Positions 1 to 7,778 of a stretch of 64,000 bases of DNA are shown here, in pieces. Source of the stretch: REEB95 sp035934995 (GTDB taxonomy: Bacteria > Pseudomonadota > Alphaproteobacteria > ATCC43930 > CGMCC-115725). The position numbers and the translations under genes are program-made. Location: contig DASYXI010000041.1 of assembly GCA_035934995.1 (NCBI GenBank), positions 1 to 64,000 on the forward strand, in the 5' to 3' direction. The notes beneath the pieces were generated by a model. It had not been told where the DNA came from. It was given only the letters and a program-made list of their open reading frames with translations, and searched no databases. Each line of letters opens with the position of its first letter. The first letter of the stretch is position 1.

Positions 1-51
1 CAGAGTTCCAGCTCGGTTAGCCACGTCGCCACTGGCGGATCGGCCTGCTAA
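1..51 (+). CDS. 3' tail of an upstream ORF (partial, unidentified)
   Basis: Reading frame 1 is open from the window edge to a TAA at 49-51, giving a 16-residue tail rich in Ser, Gly and Thr. A strong terminator follows 28 bases later, which fits the end of a transcription unit. In cpa/tad loci the pilin gene usually sits just ahead of cpaB, so a pilin is possible, but the tail is too short to recognise and frame 3 also stops nearby. This is inference from position only. Confidence 0.25.
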   Translation, partial: QSSSSVSHVATGGSAC

Positions 52-79
52 ATCCGATCCGATAATTCCGATCCAATTG

Positions 80-113
80 GGGAGCGGCTTAAAAGCCGCT
101 CCCTTTATTTTCT
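80..113 (+). terminator. Rho-independent terminator upstream of cpaB
   Basis: An 11-bp perfect stem (80-90 with 93-103, GGGAGCGGCTT paired with AAGCCGCTCCC) is followed directly by a T-rich stretch (104-119). It would end transcription of whatever gene lies to the left and insulate the cpaB operon, so cpaB should have its own promoter between about 115 and 240. Confidence 0.8.
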
Positions 114-213
114 TTGTATTTTCCTTTAACTCGTTTGTTTAAGCCCCTCAGCCAGGGGCATTTAATGCCCCGATATCGCTATGGCTGGCGTGACAAAACT
201 GTGTTACAAGAAA

Positions 214-246
214 TTAAGGGCGACCGTTCGTTCGACCCTTAAGGGA
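214..246 (+). promoter_or_regulatory. Inverted repeat covering the cpaB ribosome binding site
   Basis: TTAAGGG at 214-220 can pair with CCCTTAA at 236-242, and the right arm is itself part of the perfect 10-bp palindrome CCCTTAAGGG (236-245). The AAGGGA Shine-Dalgarno at 241-246, 8 bases before the cpaB ATG, overlaps this palindrome. The geometry is seen directly. A role in translational control of the pilus operon is inference. Confidence 0.4.
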
Positions 247-254
247 CTTCGAAA

Positions 255-1085
255 ATGAGACAGCGCGCGTTTCTGATGCTTGGTCTCGCGGTGGTTCTCG
301 GAATCGTCGCGGTTTTTCTTATTCGTGGGGTGATCTCGCGCCATGCTCCTGAAGTTGCAGCGAGCGGTAATGTAGTCGTAGCCAAGGTGCCGCTGAATTT
401 CGGCGATCCGTTGAGTCCACAGAATCTGGTGGCGGTGCCATGGCCAGCCGAAAGCGTTCCAGTTGGGGCGTTCGGTAGCGTTGAGCAGATCCTGCCTCCC
501 GGCATCAAGCGCGTCGCGCTGCAGACAATGGTCAAAGGTGAGCCGGTTTTGATCAATAAGGTTTCCGGTCCGGGTGGACGCGCGACGCTTTCCGCGGTGA
601 TCGACAAGTCCAAGCGGGCCATGACCATTGGCATCAATGACGTGCTCGGTGTGGCAGGCTTCGTGCTGCCGGGCGATCACGTCGACATCATGCTGACAAG
701 GCGGGACCAAAATAATCCGACGACAGAAGTTTTGTTGCAGAATATTCGCGTCCTCGGAATCGATCAGGACGCGAATCAACAAAAGGACAAGCCAGCAATT
801 GCACGTGCCGCGACGCTTGAGGTCACGACGGATCAAGCACAAAAATTGACGCTTGCGGCAACGGTTGGGACGCTTAGCCTCGCGTTGCGCAATAGCGCCA
901 ACACGGAGCAACTTCCCACTAGTCCAGTAGGGTTGGCTGATTTGCGGCCGACCGTTGACCAACCGGTGAAAACCGAGACATCTGCTAAGCCAGCGATCGA
1001 TCCTTTGGCGCCGGTTCTAATCTTACGTGGCACGACGCCAACCCAATATGAGGTCGGAATCGCCGGCGCCGGTTCCAGGTCGTAA
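255..1085 (+). CDS. cpaB: Flp pilus assembly protein CpaB
   Basis: A 276-residue CpaB/RcpC protein, a periplasmic, membrane-anchored component of the Flp/Tad pilus machine thought to work with the CpaC secretin. It starts with a basic residue and a single hydrophobic segment (about residues 5-27). A SAF-type region follows (about 43-105, with VVVAKVPLNFGDPL and the polar VPVGAF turn), then the RcpC domain containing GDHVDIMLTRR (about 138-148). The C-terminal quarter is proline-rich and poorly conserved. The ATG has AAGGGA 8 bases upstream. It is first in a run of co-directional pilus genes, with cpaC 31 bp downstream. Family assignment is firm from order and motifs. Confidence 0.93.
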   Translation: MRQRAFLMLGLAVVLGIVAVFLIRGVISRHAPEVAASGNVVVAKVPLNFGDPLSPQNLVAVPWPAESVPVGAFGSVEQILPPGIKRVALQTMVKGEPVLINKVSGPGGRATLSAVIDKSKRAMTIGINDVLGVAGFVLPGDHVDIMLTRRDQNNPTTEVLLQNIRVLGIDQDANQQKDKPAIARAATLEVTTDQAQKLTLAATVGTLSLALRNSANTEQLPTSPVGLADLRPTVDQPVKTETSAKPAIDPLAPVLILRGTTPTQYEVGIAGAGSRS

Positions 1086-1116
1086 GGAGCCGGAGAACAG
1101 TGGGGGAGTTCACTGA

Positions 1117-2634
1117 ATGAGTGGGATCAGAAGATCAACTCGGGCGATAGCTTTTATCGACCCCAACAAAGAAGACCGCGGGCCCGGGATTTTTGGCAGA
1201 ATGCTCCCGGCAGCGGCGGCGGCCAGCGTGGCGATTCTCATGCTAGTAAGTGCTGCTTTGCCGGGGTTCGCGCAACAACCGCAACAAGGGGCCCCCACCA
1301 AACCGACCAAGCCACGGCCAGAACGCGTGGCCGTACCCGAACGCCCGATCGAGGCTCTGGGGGTGTCGGTCGCAGTCAATAAAAGTCAGGTGCTTCACGT
1401 CGACCGGCCATTTACAGATCTCGCGGTTGGTAAGTCCGATATTGCCGACGTGATCGCGTTGACCAATCAGTCGGTCTACGTACTTGGGAAGACCATCGGC
1501 TCGACAACCTTATCGATCTACGGACAGGGTCACCAGCTGATCGCGGTAATCAACGTCGTCGTCACACCGGACGTCGGTGACATCAAGGCGGAGCTCCACC
1601 AGATCTTACCCAACGAGCGGATCGAGGTTCGTTCGGCGAATGGATCAGTGATTTTAGGCGGTCTCGTGTCAAGCACAGAGGCCGCTGGTAAAGCCGTTGA
1701 AGTGGCCCAGCAGTACGCAACGGGTAAAGTCGTCAATATGCTAACGGTAAAGGGGACCCAACAGGTCATGCTGGCGGTCAAGATTGCTGAAATGGACCGC
1801 ACCGTTGCGCGTGATTTGGGCATTAAGCCGAGTGTTTTACTTGGTCACAATCCGAGCTTCAATTTGACGACGCTCGATTCAGTCAATACGACCGCATTTG
1901 CGTCGGGTTTATTGAATTGGAGGACGGGCTTTCTCAACTTAAGCACCCTCATCGATGCCCTTGAGCAAAAGAACCTAGTTAAGATTCTTGCCGAGCCGGA
2001 CCTGGTTGCGCTTTCAGGCGATACCGCAAGCTTTTTGGCCGGCGGTGAATTTCCGGTTCCTGAAGTGCAGTCATCGACCGGCACGCTTCCGACCGTCACC
2101 GTCGAGTTCAAGCAATTCGGTGTCAGCTTGGCTTTCACGCCGACTGTGATCGACGGCAATTTGATCAACCTTGTCGTCGCTCCCGAGGTTAGCCAGATCG
2201 ACACGAGTAACGCCGTCACCGTTTCTGGATTTTCGATACCCGGGATCTCAACGCGACGCGCGCGAACAACGATTGAATTGCGTGACGGCCAGAGCTTCGC
2301 AATTGCTGGGTTACTGCAAAGCAATATTACGGATCAGGTGCGGCAGCTGCCAGGACTGGGCGAGGTACCGGTTCTCGGCGCGCTTTTCCGCGATACGACG
2401 TTCCAAAACCAAGAGACGGAACTTGTGATCATCGTCACGCCGAGTTTAATTAAACCGGCGCCGGCGGGAGATTTGGCTGCTCCGACAGATACCTTTATTC
2501 CGCCCTCTACAGCCGATCTGTTCTTCAAAGGCGATGTCGAAGGACCCGGTTCTGGGTTGCCGGGAGCGCGCCGTGCATTGGGTGCAAGCACTGGCGGCGG
2601 ATTCGATGGCCAATACGGCTACATCATAAAGTGA
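1117..2634 (+). CDS. cpaC: Flp pilus outer-membrane secretin CpaC
   Basis: A 505-residue secretin (CpaC/RcpA), the outer-membrane ring through which the Flp pilus exits. A long N-terminus precedes a hydrophobic signal segment (about residues 33-51, ending GFAQQ). The pilus-specific secretin N-domain follows (about 85-165), then a BON-like stretch (about 165-215). The secretin domain proper (about 220-450) contains the VEFKQFGVSLAFTPTV and GLLQSN segments and the typical terminal beta signature LVIIVTPSLI. The start is supported by GGGGGAG at 1102-1107. An internal ATG at 1201 would give a more ordinary signal peptide but lacks a good ribosome site. It is embedded in the cpa operon, so function is secure. 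Confidence 0.94.
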   Translation: MSGIRRSTRAIAFIDPNKEDRGPGIFGRMLPAAAAASVAILMLVSAALPGFAQQPQQGAPTKPTKPRPERVAVPERPIEALGVSVAVNKSQVLHVDRPFTDLAVGKSDIADVIALTNQSVYVLGKTIGSTTLSIYGQGHQLIAVINVVVTPDVGDIKAELHQILPNERIEVRSANGSVILGGLVSSTEAAGKAVEVAQQYATGKVVNMLTVKGTQQVMLAVKIAEMDRTVARDLGIKPSVLLGHNPSFNLTTLDSVNTTAFASGLLNWRTGFLNLSTLIDALEQKNLVKILAEPDLVALSGDTASFLAGGEFPVPEVQSSTGTLPTVTVEFKQFGVSLAFTPTVIDGNLINLVVAPEVSQIDTSNAVTVSGFSIPGISTRRARTTIELRDGQSFAIAGLLQSNITDQVRQLPGLGEVPVLGALFRDTTFQNQETELVIIVTPSLIKPAPAGDLAAPTDTFIPPSTADLFFKGDVEGPGSGLPGARRALGASTGGGFDGQYGYIIK

Positions 2635-2641
2635 GGCAGCC

Positions 2642-2962
2642 ATGCGCAGTTGGGCAATTGTCTTGTCGTCGGGGCTCTTGGTCGGGCTTGCCGGATGCTA
2701 CCCAGAATACCAGCCAGAATATCACGGTATGGGCGATTCCGTTGTGCATAACGTCGCTGTACAGGTCGTCAATCCGGAACCCGACAAATCGATCGCCCCT
2801 ACCGACCTAAACGGAAACCGTGCGGCGGAAGCCTATTCGCGGTACCAGGCTGACCGCGTCACACAACCTGTTGCGGAATCCGTCGGGGGTATAGGTGGCG
2901 GGGGTGCTGGTGCCACAGCCGCCGGCGGCACGGGAGCGGCAGTCGGTGTAGCCCCGCAGTAA
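2642..2962 (+). CDS. Small pilus-locus lipoprotein in the CpaD position
   Basis: A 106-residue lipoprotein: n-region MR, hydrophobic core and lipobox LAGC (Cys at residue 19). The middle (GDSVVHNVAVQVVNPEP, about 36-52) and the later R..EAYSRYQADRVTQP segment resemble the conserved ends of CpaD-type Tad lipoproteins. The protein is about half the usual CpaD length and ends in a Gly/Ala-rich tail. It starts 7 bp after cpaC with GAGG before the ATG and sits exactly where cpaD normally lies. I infer that it pilots or stabilises the secretin. A reduced or alternative CpaD is the best label. It could also be an independent Tad accessory lipoprotein. Confidence 0.7.
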   Translation: MRSWAIVLSSGLLVGLAGCYPEYQPEYHGMGDSVVHNVAVQVVNPEPDKSIAPTDLNGNRAAEAYSRYQADRVTQPVAESVGGIGGGGAGATAAGGTGAAVGVAPQ

Positions 2963-3020
2963 GCGGTAGCGTCCGGGTGGTTAGGACTTCTTCATACTAT
3001 TTCGGCTAAAATTTGGCCCC

Positions 3021-4373
3021 ATGACAGTAACACGACAGAACGCTCCTGATTCGCCCGTGACACGTACGGGTGCTAAAGTGCGATTGGTGAGCTCCGAGCC
3101 TTCTGGTGAGCCACTGGCGTCCATGACCATCGGAAGTCCGCTGGAAATCCTAGCTATGCTGCGGACGCCGGCTGTAAAAGATTCCGTAGTCGATGCCCTC
3201 ACTGGAATTGAAAACGTTGGCGTTCGCGCGGGCCACGGGGAGTTTGCTCGACTCAATCTTCAAACAGTAGTTGATACAGAAACGGAGATCCTGCTTCTCG
3301 ATGTCGACCTCAATGACTCGAGGGAGCTCAAGCAATTAGAGGAACTAAAGCGCATATTGCCGAGCGGCCGCTCGATCATTGTCACTAGCGAGGTCCCTTC
3401 TGTTGAAGGAATGCGGTCTTTGATGCGGCTAGGCATAGCGGATTTCGTGCCTCAGCCAATTCAACGCGTCGATCTGTTGCGTGCAATTACCGCGGCGATA
3501 GACCATAAGCCACACATTGCAGCGAGCCCGCCTTCGGACGAAGCGCGCGTGGTTTGTTTTTTCAGCGCCTGCGGTGGAATGGGAGCTACGACCCTCGCGG
3601 TTCAGTCTGCCTGTGCACTGGGCGCTGAGGGCTTGCGTGTGAGGAAGAATGGCAAGCCAGACAGGGGCGAAAATAAAAACGACAAAACCAACGTGTGCAT
3701 CCTCGACCTCGACATTCAATTGGGGAGCGCTGGGCTTTATCTCGACTTGCCGAGCAAAAGCAGTGTCTTAGATCTGCACGCCGCAATCGGACGAGTTGAT
3801 GGATCGATGCTTCGGACAGCGATGGCACATCATCGCTGTGGGGTCGACGTACTTACAGCGCCGGCACATGTTCAACCACTGGAAGATTTGACGCCCGAAG
3901 GTATTATGCGGCTACTGCTCATAGCGCGGCGCGAATATCGCGAAATCATGGTCGATTTGCCGCCGGTTTGGACACGTTGGACGCGCGCACTCATCCGTGG
4001 ATCAGACGTACTCGTGCTAATCTTACAGCCCTCAGTACCGGCCGTTCGCCAAGCCAAGCGTCAGCTCGACACTTTGATCGAGGAAGGGTTGGAGGATGTG
4101 CCAGTTGCCTTTGTCATGAACCGGGTCGAGCAAACGGGTATTTTCCGGCGGCCAATGAACGAGGTTACGCTGAAGGACGCAGCAACGGCGTTAGGGCGCG
4201 AAATTGCCTATACCGTCCCTAATGATTATGCGTCTATGATTCAGGCAATCAATCAAGGCTTGCCGCTTTTCGAAGTAAATGGCGCGCAAGCTGTCGCAAA
4301 GCGAATTGCAGAGAATATCGACAATATCCTTGCGCAAGTCAGTGCGCAGAAGGCGCATACCGCTTTAGCGTAA
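3021..4373 (+). CDS. cpaE: Pilus assembly ATPase-like protein CpaE (TadZ)
   Basis: A 450-residue CpaE/TadZ protein, a MinD/ParA-related factor that localises the Tad pilus machine. Residues about 40-160 form a receiver-like domain without a clear phosphorylation site. From about 176 comes the MinD-like ATPase fold with the deviant loop CGGMGATT (185-191), in which the usual catalytic lysines are absent, as is usual for this family. LDLDIQLGS (about 228-236) is the A'-like segment. The region around 205-225 is a hydrophilic insert (KNGKPDRGENKNDK). No strong ribosome site precedes the ATG. Position between the secretin and cpaF confirms the assignment. Confidence 0.92.
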   Translation: MTVTRQNAPDSPVTRTGAKVRLVSSEPSGEPLASMTIGSPLEILAMLRTPAVKDSVVDALTGIENVGVRAGHGEFARLNLQTVVDTETEILLLDVDLNDSRELKQLEELKRILPSGRSIIVTSEVPSVEGMRSLMRLGIADFVPQPIQRVDLLRAITAAIDHKPHIAASPPSDEARVVCFFSACGGMGATTLAVQSACALGAEGLRVRKNGKPDRGENKNDKTNVCILDLDIQLGSAGLYLDLPSKSSVLDLHAAIGRVDGSMLRTAMAHHRCGVDVLTAPAHVQPLEDLTPEGIMRLLLIARREYREIMVDLPPVWTRWTRALIRGSDVLVLILQPSVPAVRQAKRQLDTLIEEGLEDVPVAFVMNRVEQTGIFRRPMNEVTLKDAATALGREIAYTVPNDYASMIQAINQGLPLFEVNGAQAVAKRIAENIDNILAQVSAQKAHTALA

Positions 4374-4398
4374 CCGGAAAGGAATACGGGGTCTATAG

Positions 4399-5820
4399 AT
4401 GTTCCAGCGCATCCTCCAATCCGGACGGGCCCCTGCAGAAGAGCCGCCGGCTTCAGAAAAACAGCAGCCCCAACTTGATATCGGGTCAAAGGTGCCGGCC
4501 GTCGTTCGGCCGCACACCGAATCAGGCGTTGACCTCACCGATCTCAAAGTCCGGATCCATCAGCAGCTCATCGACGTGATGAACCTTGCTGCCATCGAGA
4601 CGATGACGGCTGAAGAGCTGAAGACGGAGGTTGGCGAGCTGATCAAAGAACAGTTGATGCGTGAGCAAGTGCCCCTGAATCAGCGGGAAAAACAGCGGCT
4701 CACTGCAGAAGTGCTTGACGAAATCCTTGGCTTTGGTCCGCTCGAGCCATTGCTAAAGGATCCGACGGTAGCGGATATTCTCGTCAACACGAGTCAGCAA
4801 GTCTATGTGGAGCGTGCGGGCAAGCTTGAGCCGACATCTGTCAGATTTAAAGACGACCGCCATTTGTCCCGAATCATCAACAAGATCGTTGCGGCCGTCG
4901 GGCGACGGGTCGATGAGTCTCAGCCACTATGCGATGCCAGACTCGCTGATGGATCGCGCGTCAATGCCGTAGTTCCGCCAATTGGCGTCGATGGTCCGTT
5001 GCTGTCCATACGAAAGTTTTCTAAGAAGCCGTTCAACTTGGAACGCCTTGTGCAAAACGACACCATGGCGGGAGAAATGGCCCGTTTCCTCGCCGCTATC
5101 GTGCACGGCCGGCTCAACATCATCATATCGGGTGGTACCGGCACCGGGAAAACTACGATGCTCAATGCGATGTCGCACGCGATCGATAACAGCGAGCGGA
5201 TCGTTACAATTGAGGACACGGCGGAGCTGCAGCTCCAGCAGCCGCACGTTGTGCGGCTTGAGACAAGACCCGCGAATTTGGAGGGGCGCGGCGAGATCAC
5301 TCAGCGCGATCTGGTGAAAAACGCGCTCCGCATGCGTCCAGATCGAATCATCCTCGGCGAATGTCGGACGGGTGAGGCGTTTGACATGCTGCAGGCAATG
5401 AACACGGGCCACGATGGCTCTATGTGCACGGTCCACGCCAATACTTGTCGTGACGCGGTCGCCCGGCTCGAGATGATGGTCGGGATGGCGGGGATTGACA
5501 TGCCACTCCGCTCAGTTCGGTCTCAGATTGCTTCCGCGATTAACGTCATTGTTCAGCTTGAACGGATGTCGGATGGCAACCGTCGACTGGTGAGTGTTCA
5601 CGAGGTGACGGGCATGGAAGGTGATACACTCTCCATGCAGGAAATTTTCCGGTATCGACGGATTTCGACCGACCAAAAGGGCAAGATTACCGGTCAGTTC
5701 TTGGCAACGGGGGTGCGTCCGCGGTTCGCGGGCGAGCTTGAGGCCAAAGGTATTCCGATGCCCCCGCAATATTTCGTGCCCGACAAGCCACTCGGCCAGG
5801 GAGTGAAGCAGGATGGATAA
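4399..5820 (+). CDS. cpaF: Flp pilus secretion ATPase CpaF (TadA)
   Basis: A 473-residue GspE/VirB11-type hexameric ATPase that powers Flp pilus extrusion (CpaF/TadA). An N-terminal helical region (to about 105) precedes the core. Walker A GGTGTGKT lies at 245-252, the Asp box IEDTAELQL begins at about 271, Walker B-like RIILGECR at about 317-323, and the His box TGHDGSMCTVHANT at about 336-349. All catalytic signatures are intact. Length matches the family. The stop overlaps the tadB start by 8 bp, so the two are probably translationally coupled. Confidence 0.96.
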   Translation: MFQRILQSGRAPAEEPPASEKQQPQLDIGSKVPAVVRPHTESGVDLTDLKVRIHQQLIDVMNLAAIETMTAEELKTEVGELIKEQLMREQVPLNQREKQRLTAEVLDEILGFGPLEPLLKDPTVADILVNTSQQVYVERAGKLEPTSVRFKDDRHLSRIINKIVAAVGRRVDESQPLCDARLADGSRVNAVVPPIGVDGPLLSIRKFSKKPFNLERLVQNDTMAGEMARFLAAIVHGRLNIIISGGTGTGKTTMLNAMSHAIDNSERIVTIEDTAELQLQQPHVVRLETRPANLEGRGEITQRDLVKNALRMRPDRIILGECRTGEAFDMLQAMNTGHDGSMCTVHANTCRDAVARLEMMVGMAGIDMPLRSVRSQIASAINVIVQLERMSDGNRRLVSVHEVTGMEGDTLSMQEIFRYRRISTDQKGKITGQFLATGVRPRFAGELEAKGIPMPPQYFVPDKPLGQGVKQDG

Positions 5821-6799
5821 TCCGGCTCTGGTTTACGTGGTAGTATTCGTATGCGTTATGGCTCTGGTTGAAGGCTGTTATTACTTATTCGTCGATGGGC
5901 GCGGCGACGGTCGCCGCAATATCAATCGACGGCTGCGAATGATGGCACAGGGCCTTGACAGTGCGACGGTGCTGTCACGGCTTCGGCGCAAACCGGTGAA
6001 AAATCCCGAAAACATCGGCTCAAAGGTCTCTAACCTCGTTGTATTCAGATATATCGAGAAACTACTCACTGAGGCTGGTTTGTCCATAACAGTCTTCCAA
6101 TTCGTCGTTCGAATTGGACTTGCCTACCTTGCAATCGTCGTGATTTTGCTCGCAGTGAATGCAGTACGGCCTCTTCCGCTCGAACTGCTATTATTTATCG
6201 TGACACTGCTCGCCGTTGGCGGTCCGATTATGATTTTGAAGCGGCAGGCTAACAAACGCATGGTAAAGCTTGAGAAACAGCTGCCGGACGCGCTTGACAT
6301 GCTTGTCCGGAGTTTGCGCGCTGGTCATCCGATTTCGTCGTCCGTCCAACTTGTGGCCCGGGAAACCGGCGATCCGATCGGGACAGAGTTTGGTCTTGCT
6401 TTCGACGAGATGACATATGGTCGCGATTTGCAAGAGGCACTCGCAAATATGGCGCAACGTATTCCGATTCCGGATATGAGCTACGTTGTGATGGCAATCA
6501 AACTTCAGGCAATTTCGGGTGGAAATCTCGCCGAGGTGCTTGGTAACTTGGCTCGGCTGGTACGTGAACGACAGCGCCTTCGTCTTAAGATCCTTGCGCT
6601 TTCGGCTGAAGGGCGGTTTTCAAGCAAGATACTCGGAGCGCTGCCATTCGGGATTCTTCTCATCGTTTGGATTGGCAATCCCAATTATTACGGGGCAATG
6701 GCCCAAGATCTGGTGCTGCGTTATATAATGATCGGCGCGCTCCTTGCCCTGATCATGGCCTTGGTGATTATGCGCAAAGTCGTTAACTTCAAAGTTTGA
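5813..6799 (+). CDS. tadB: Tad pilus inner-membrane platform protein TadB
   Basis: A 328-residue type II secretion F-domain (T2SSF) membrane protein. One membrane segment at the N-terminus (about 5-25) and two around 95-145 are followed by the cytosolic F domain (about 155-280, with LEKQLPDALDMLVRSLRAGHP at its start) and two C-terminal segments. With TadC it forms the inner-membrane platform on which the CpaF ATPase acts. It overlaps cpaF at its 5' end and its TGA is immediately followed by the GTG of tadC. Confidence 0.95.
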   Translation: MDNPALVYVVVFVCVMALVEGCYYLFVDGRGDGRRNINRRLRMMAQGLDSATVLSRLRRKPVKNPENIGSKVSNLVVFRYIEKLLTEAGLSITVFQFVVRIGLAYLAIVVILLAVNAVRPLPLELLLFIVTLLAVGGPIMILKRQANKRMVKLEKQLPDALDMLVRSLRAGHPISSSVQLVARETGDPIGTEFGLAFDEMTYGRDLQEALANMAQRIPIPDMSYVVMAIKLQAISGGNLAEVLGNLARLVRERQRLRLKILALSAEGRFSSKILGALPFGILLIVWIGNPNYYGAMAQDLVLRYIMIGALLALIMALVIMRKVVNFKV

Positions 6800-7750
6800 G
6801 TGGCGCATATGCAGTTCGTCAGCGATGCCCTGCCGTTTGTCTTGGTCTTTGTAACCGTCGCATTCGCCGTCATAGGGATCGGGTCGCTTTTTTTTACCAC
6901 CGGCGGCGCGCTCCAGCGTCGCTTGGAGATCGGTTCCGCGGCGGACGAGGGAAGTCAACGATCTCGCCCAAAAGAAAGCTGGTTCTATCAGTCGGTTATC
7001 CAGCCGCTGGGACGCTATGTTTTGCCGACCAACCTTCAACAACGTTCGTCGCTCCGACTTTGGCTGTTGCAAGGTGGCTTTACTGCACCGAACGCCCCAG
7101 CGATTTACTATGCCTCGCGAATAATGCTTGCAATTGCAATGCCCGTTGCCATCGGGTTGCTCCTGACTTTCGTGGCGCCGTCATTGCCGTCAATTCTCCT
7201 GCTCCTCGTTATCAGTGGCATCATTGGCTATATGTTGCCAACGTTTGTAGTATCGCGTCGTGTATCACACCGACAAAGGCTGGTCCGGATAGGATTTCCC
7301 GATGCTCTAGACATGATGTTGATGTGCGTCGAAGCAGGCCTTGGCCTTGATGCCGCAATTAACCGGGTGGGCCAAGAGATACACCTGCCGCATCCCTTAT
7401 TGGCCGAACATTTTGAGTTGCTTGCGGCAGAAATCCGCGCCGGGAAAATGCGCGATGACGCGTTCCGCGCATTCTCGGACAGGCTCGGGATCGAGGAAGT
7501 GAGAGCGTTCATTTCGCTCCTCGTGCAAAGTGAAGAGCTCGGAACGAACATGTCTGACGCGTTGCGAAGTATGTCGGAGGACATGCGGCAGAGGCGCTTG
7601 TTGCGCGCTGAAGAACTGGCGAATATGGTGAGCACGAAGCTGTCAATGGTACTAGCGCTGATCATCATACCGGTACTGCTCGCGGTAATTGTATCGCCAG
7701 CAGGGGTTATCGCAGTACGTAACTTCATGAGTCTTAACGCGAGCCAATAA
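6800..7750 (+). CDS. tadC: Tad pilus inner-membrane platform protein TadC
   Basis: A 316-residue T2SSF-family protein, paralogous to TadB. Membrane segments are near the N-terminus (about 8-35), two around 105-150, and one at the C-terminus (about 285-305). The F domain begins with the characteristic RIGFPDALDMMLMCVEAGLGLDAA (about 162-186). The GTG at 6800 abuts the tadB stop. An ATG three codons later (6809) is an equally possible start. Part of the coupled cpaF-tadB-tadC core. Confidence 0.95.
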   Translation: MAHMQFVSDALPFVLVFVTVAFAVIGIGSLFFTTGGALQRRLEIGSAADEGSQRSRPKESWFYQSVIQPLGRYVLPTNLQQRSSLRLWLLQGGFTAPNAPAIYYASRIMLAIAMPVAIGLLLTFVAPSLPSILLLLVISGIIGYMLPTFVVSRRVSHRQRLVRIGFPDALDMMLMCVEAGLGLDAAINRVGQEIHLPHPLLAEHFELLAAEIRAGKMRDDAFRAFSDRLGIEEVRAFISLLVQSEELGTNMSDALRSMSEDMRQRRLLRAEELANMVSTKLSMVLALIIIPVLLAVIVSPAGVIAVRNFMSLNASQ

Positions 7751-7778
7751 TCTTGTACCGCAAACGGGGGAATAGGCC

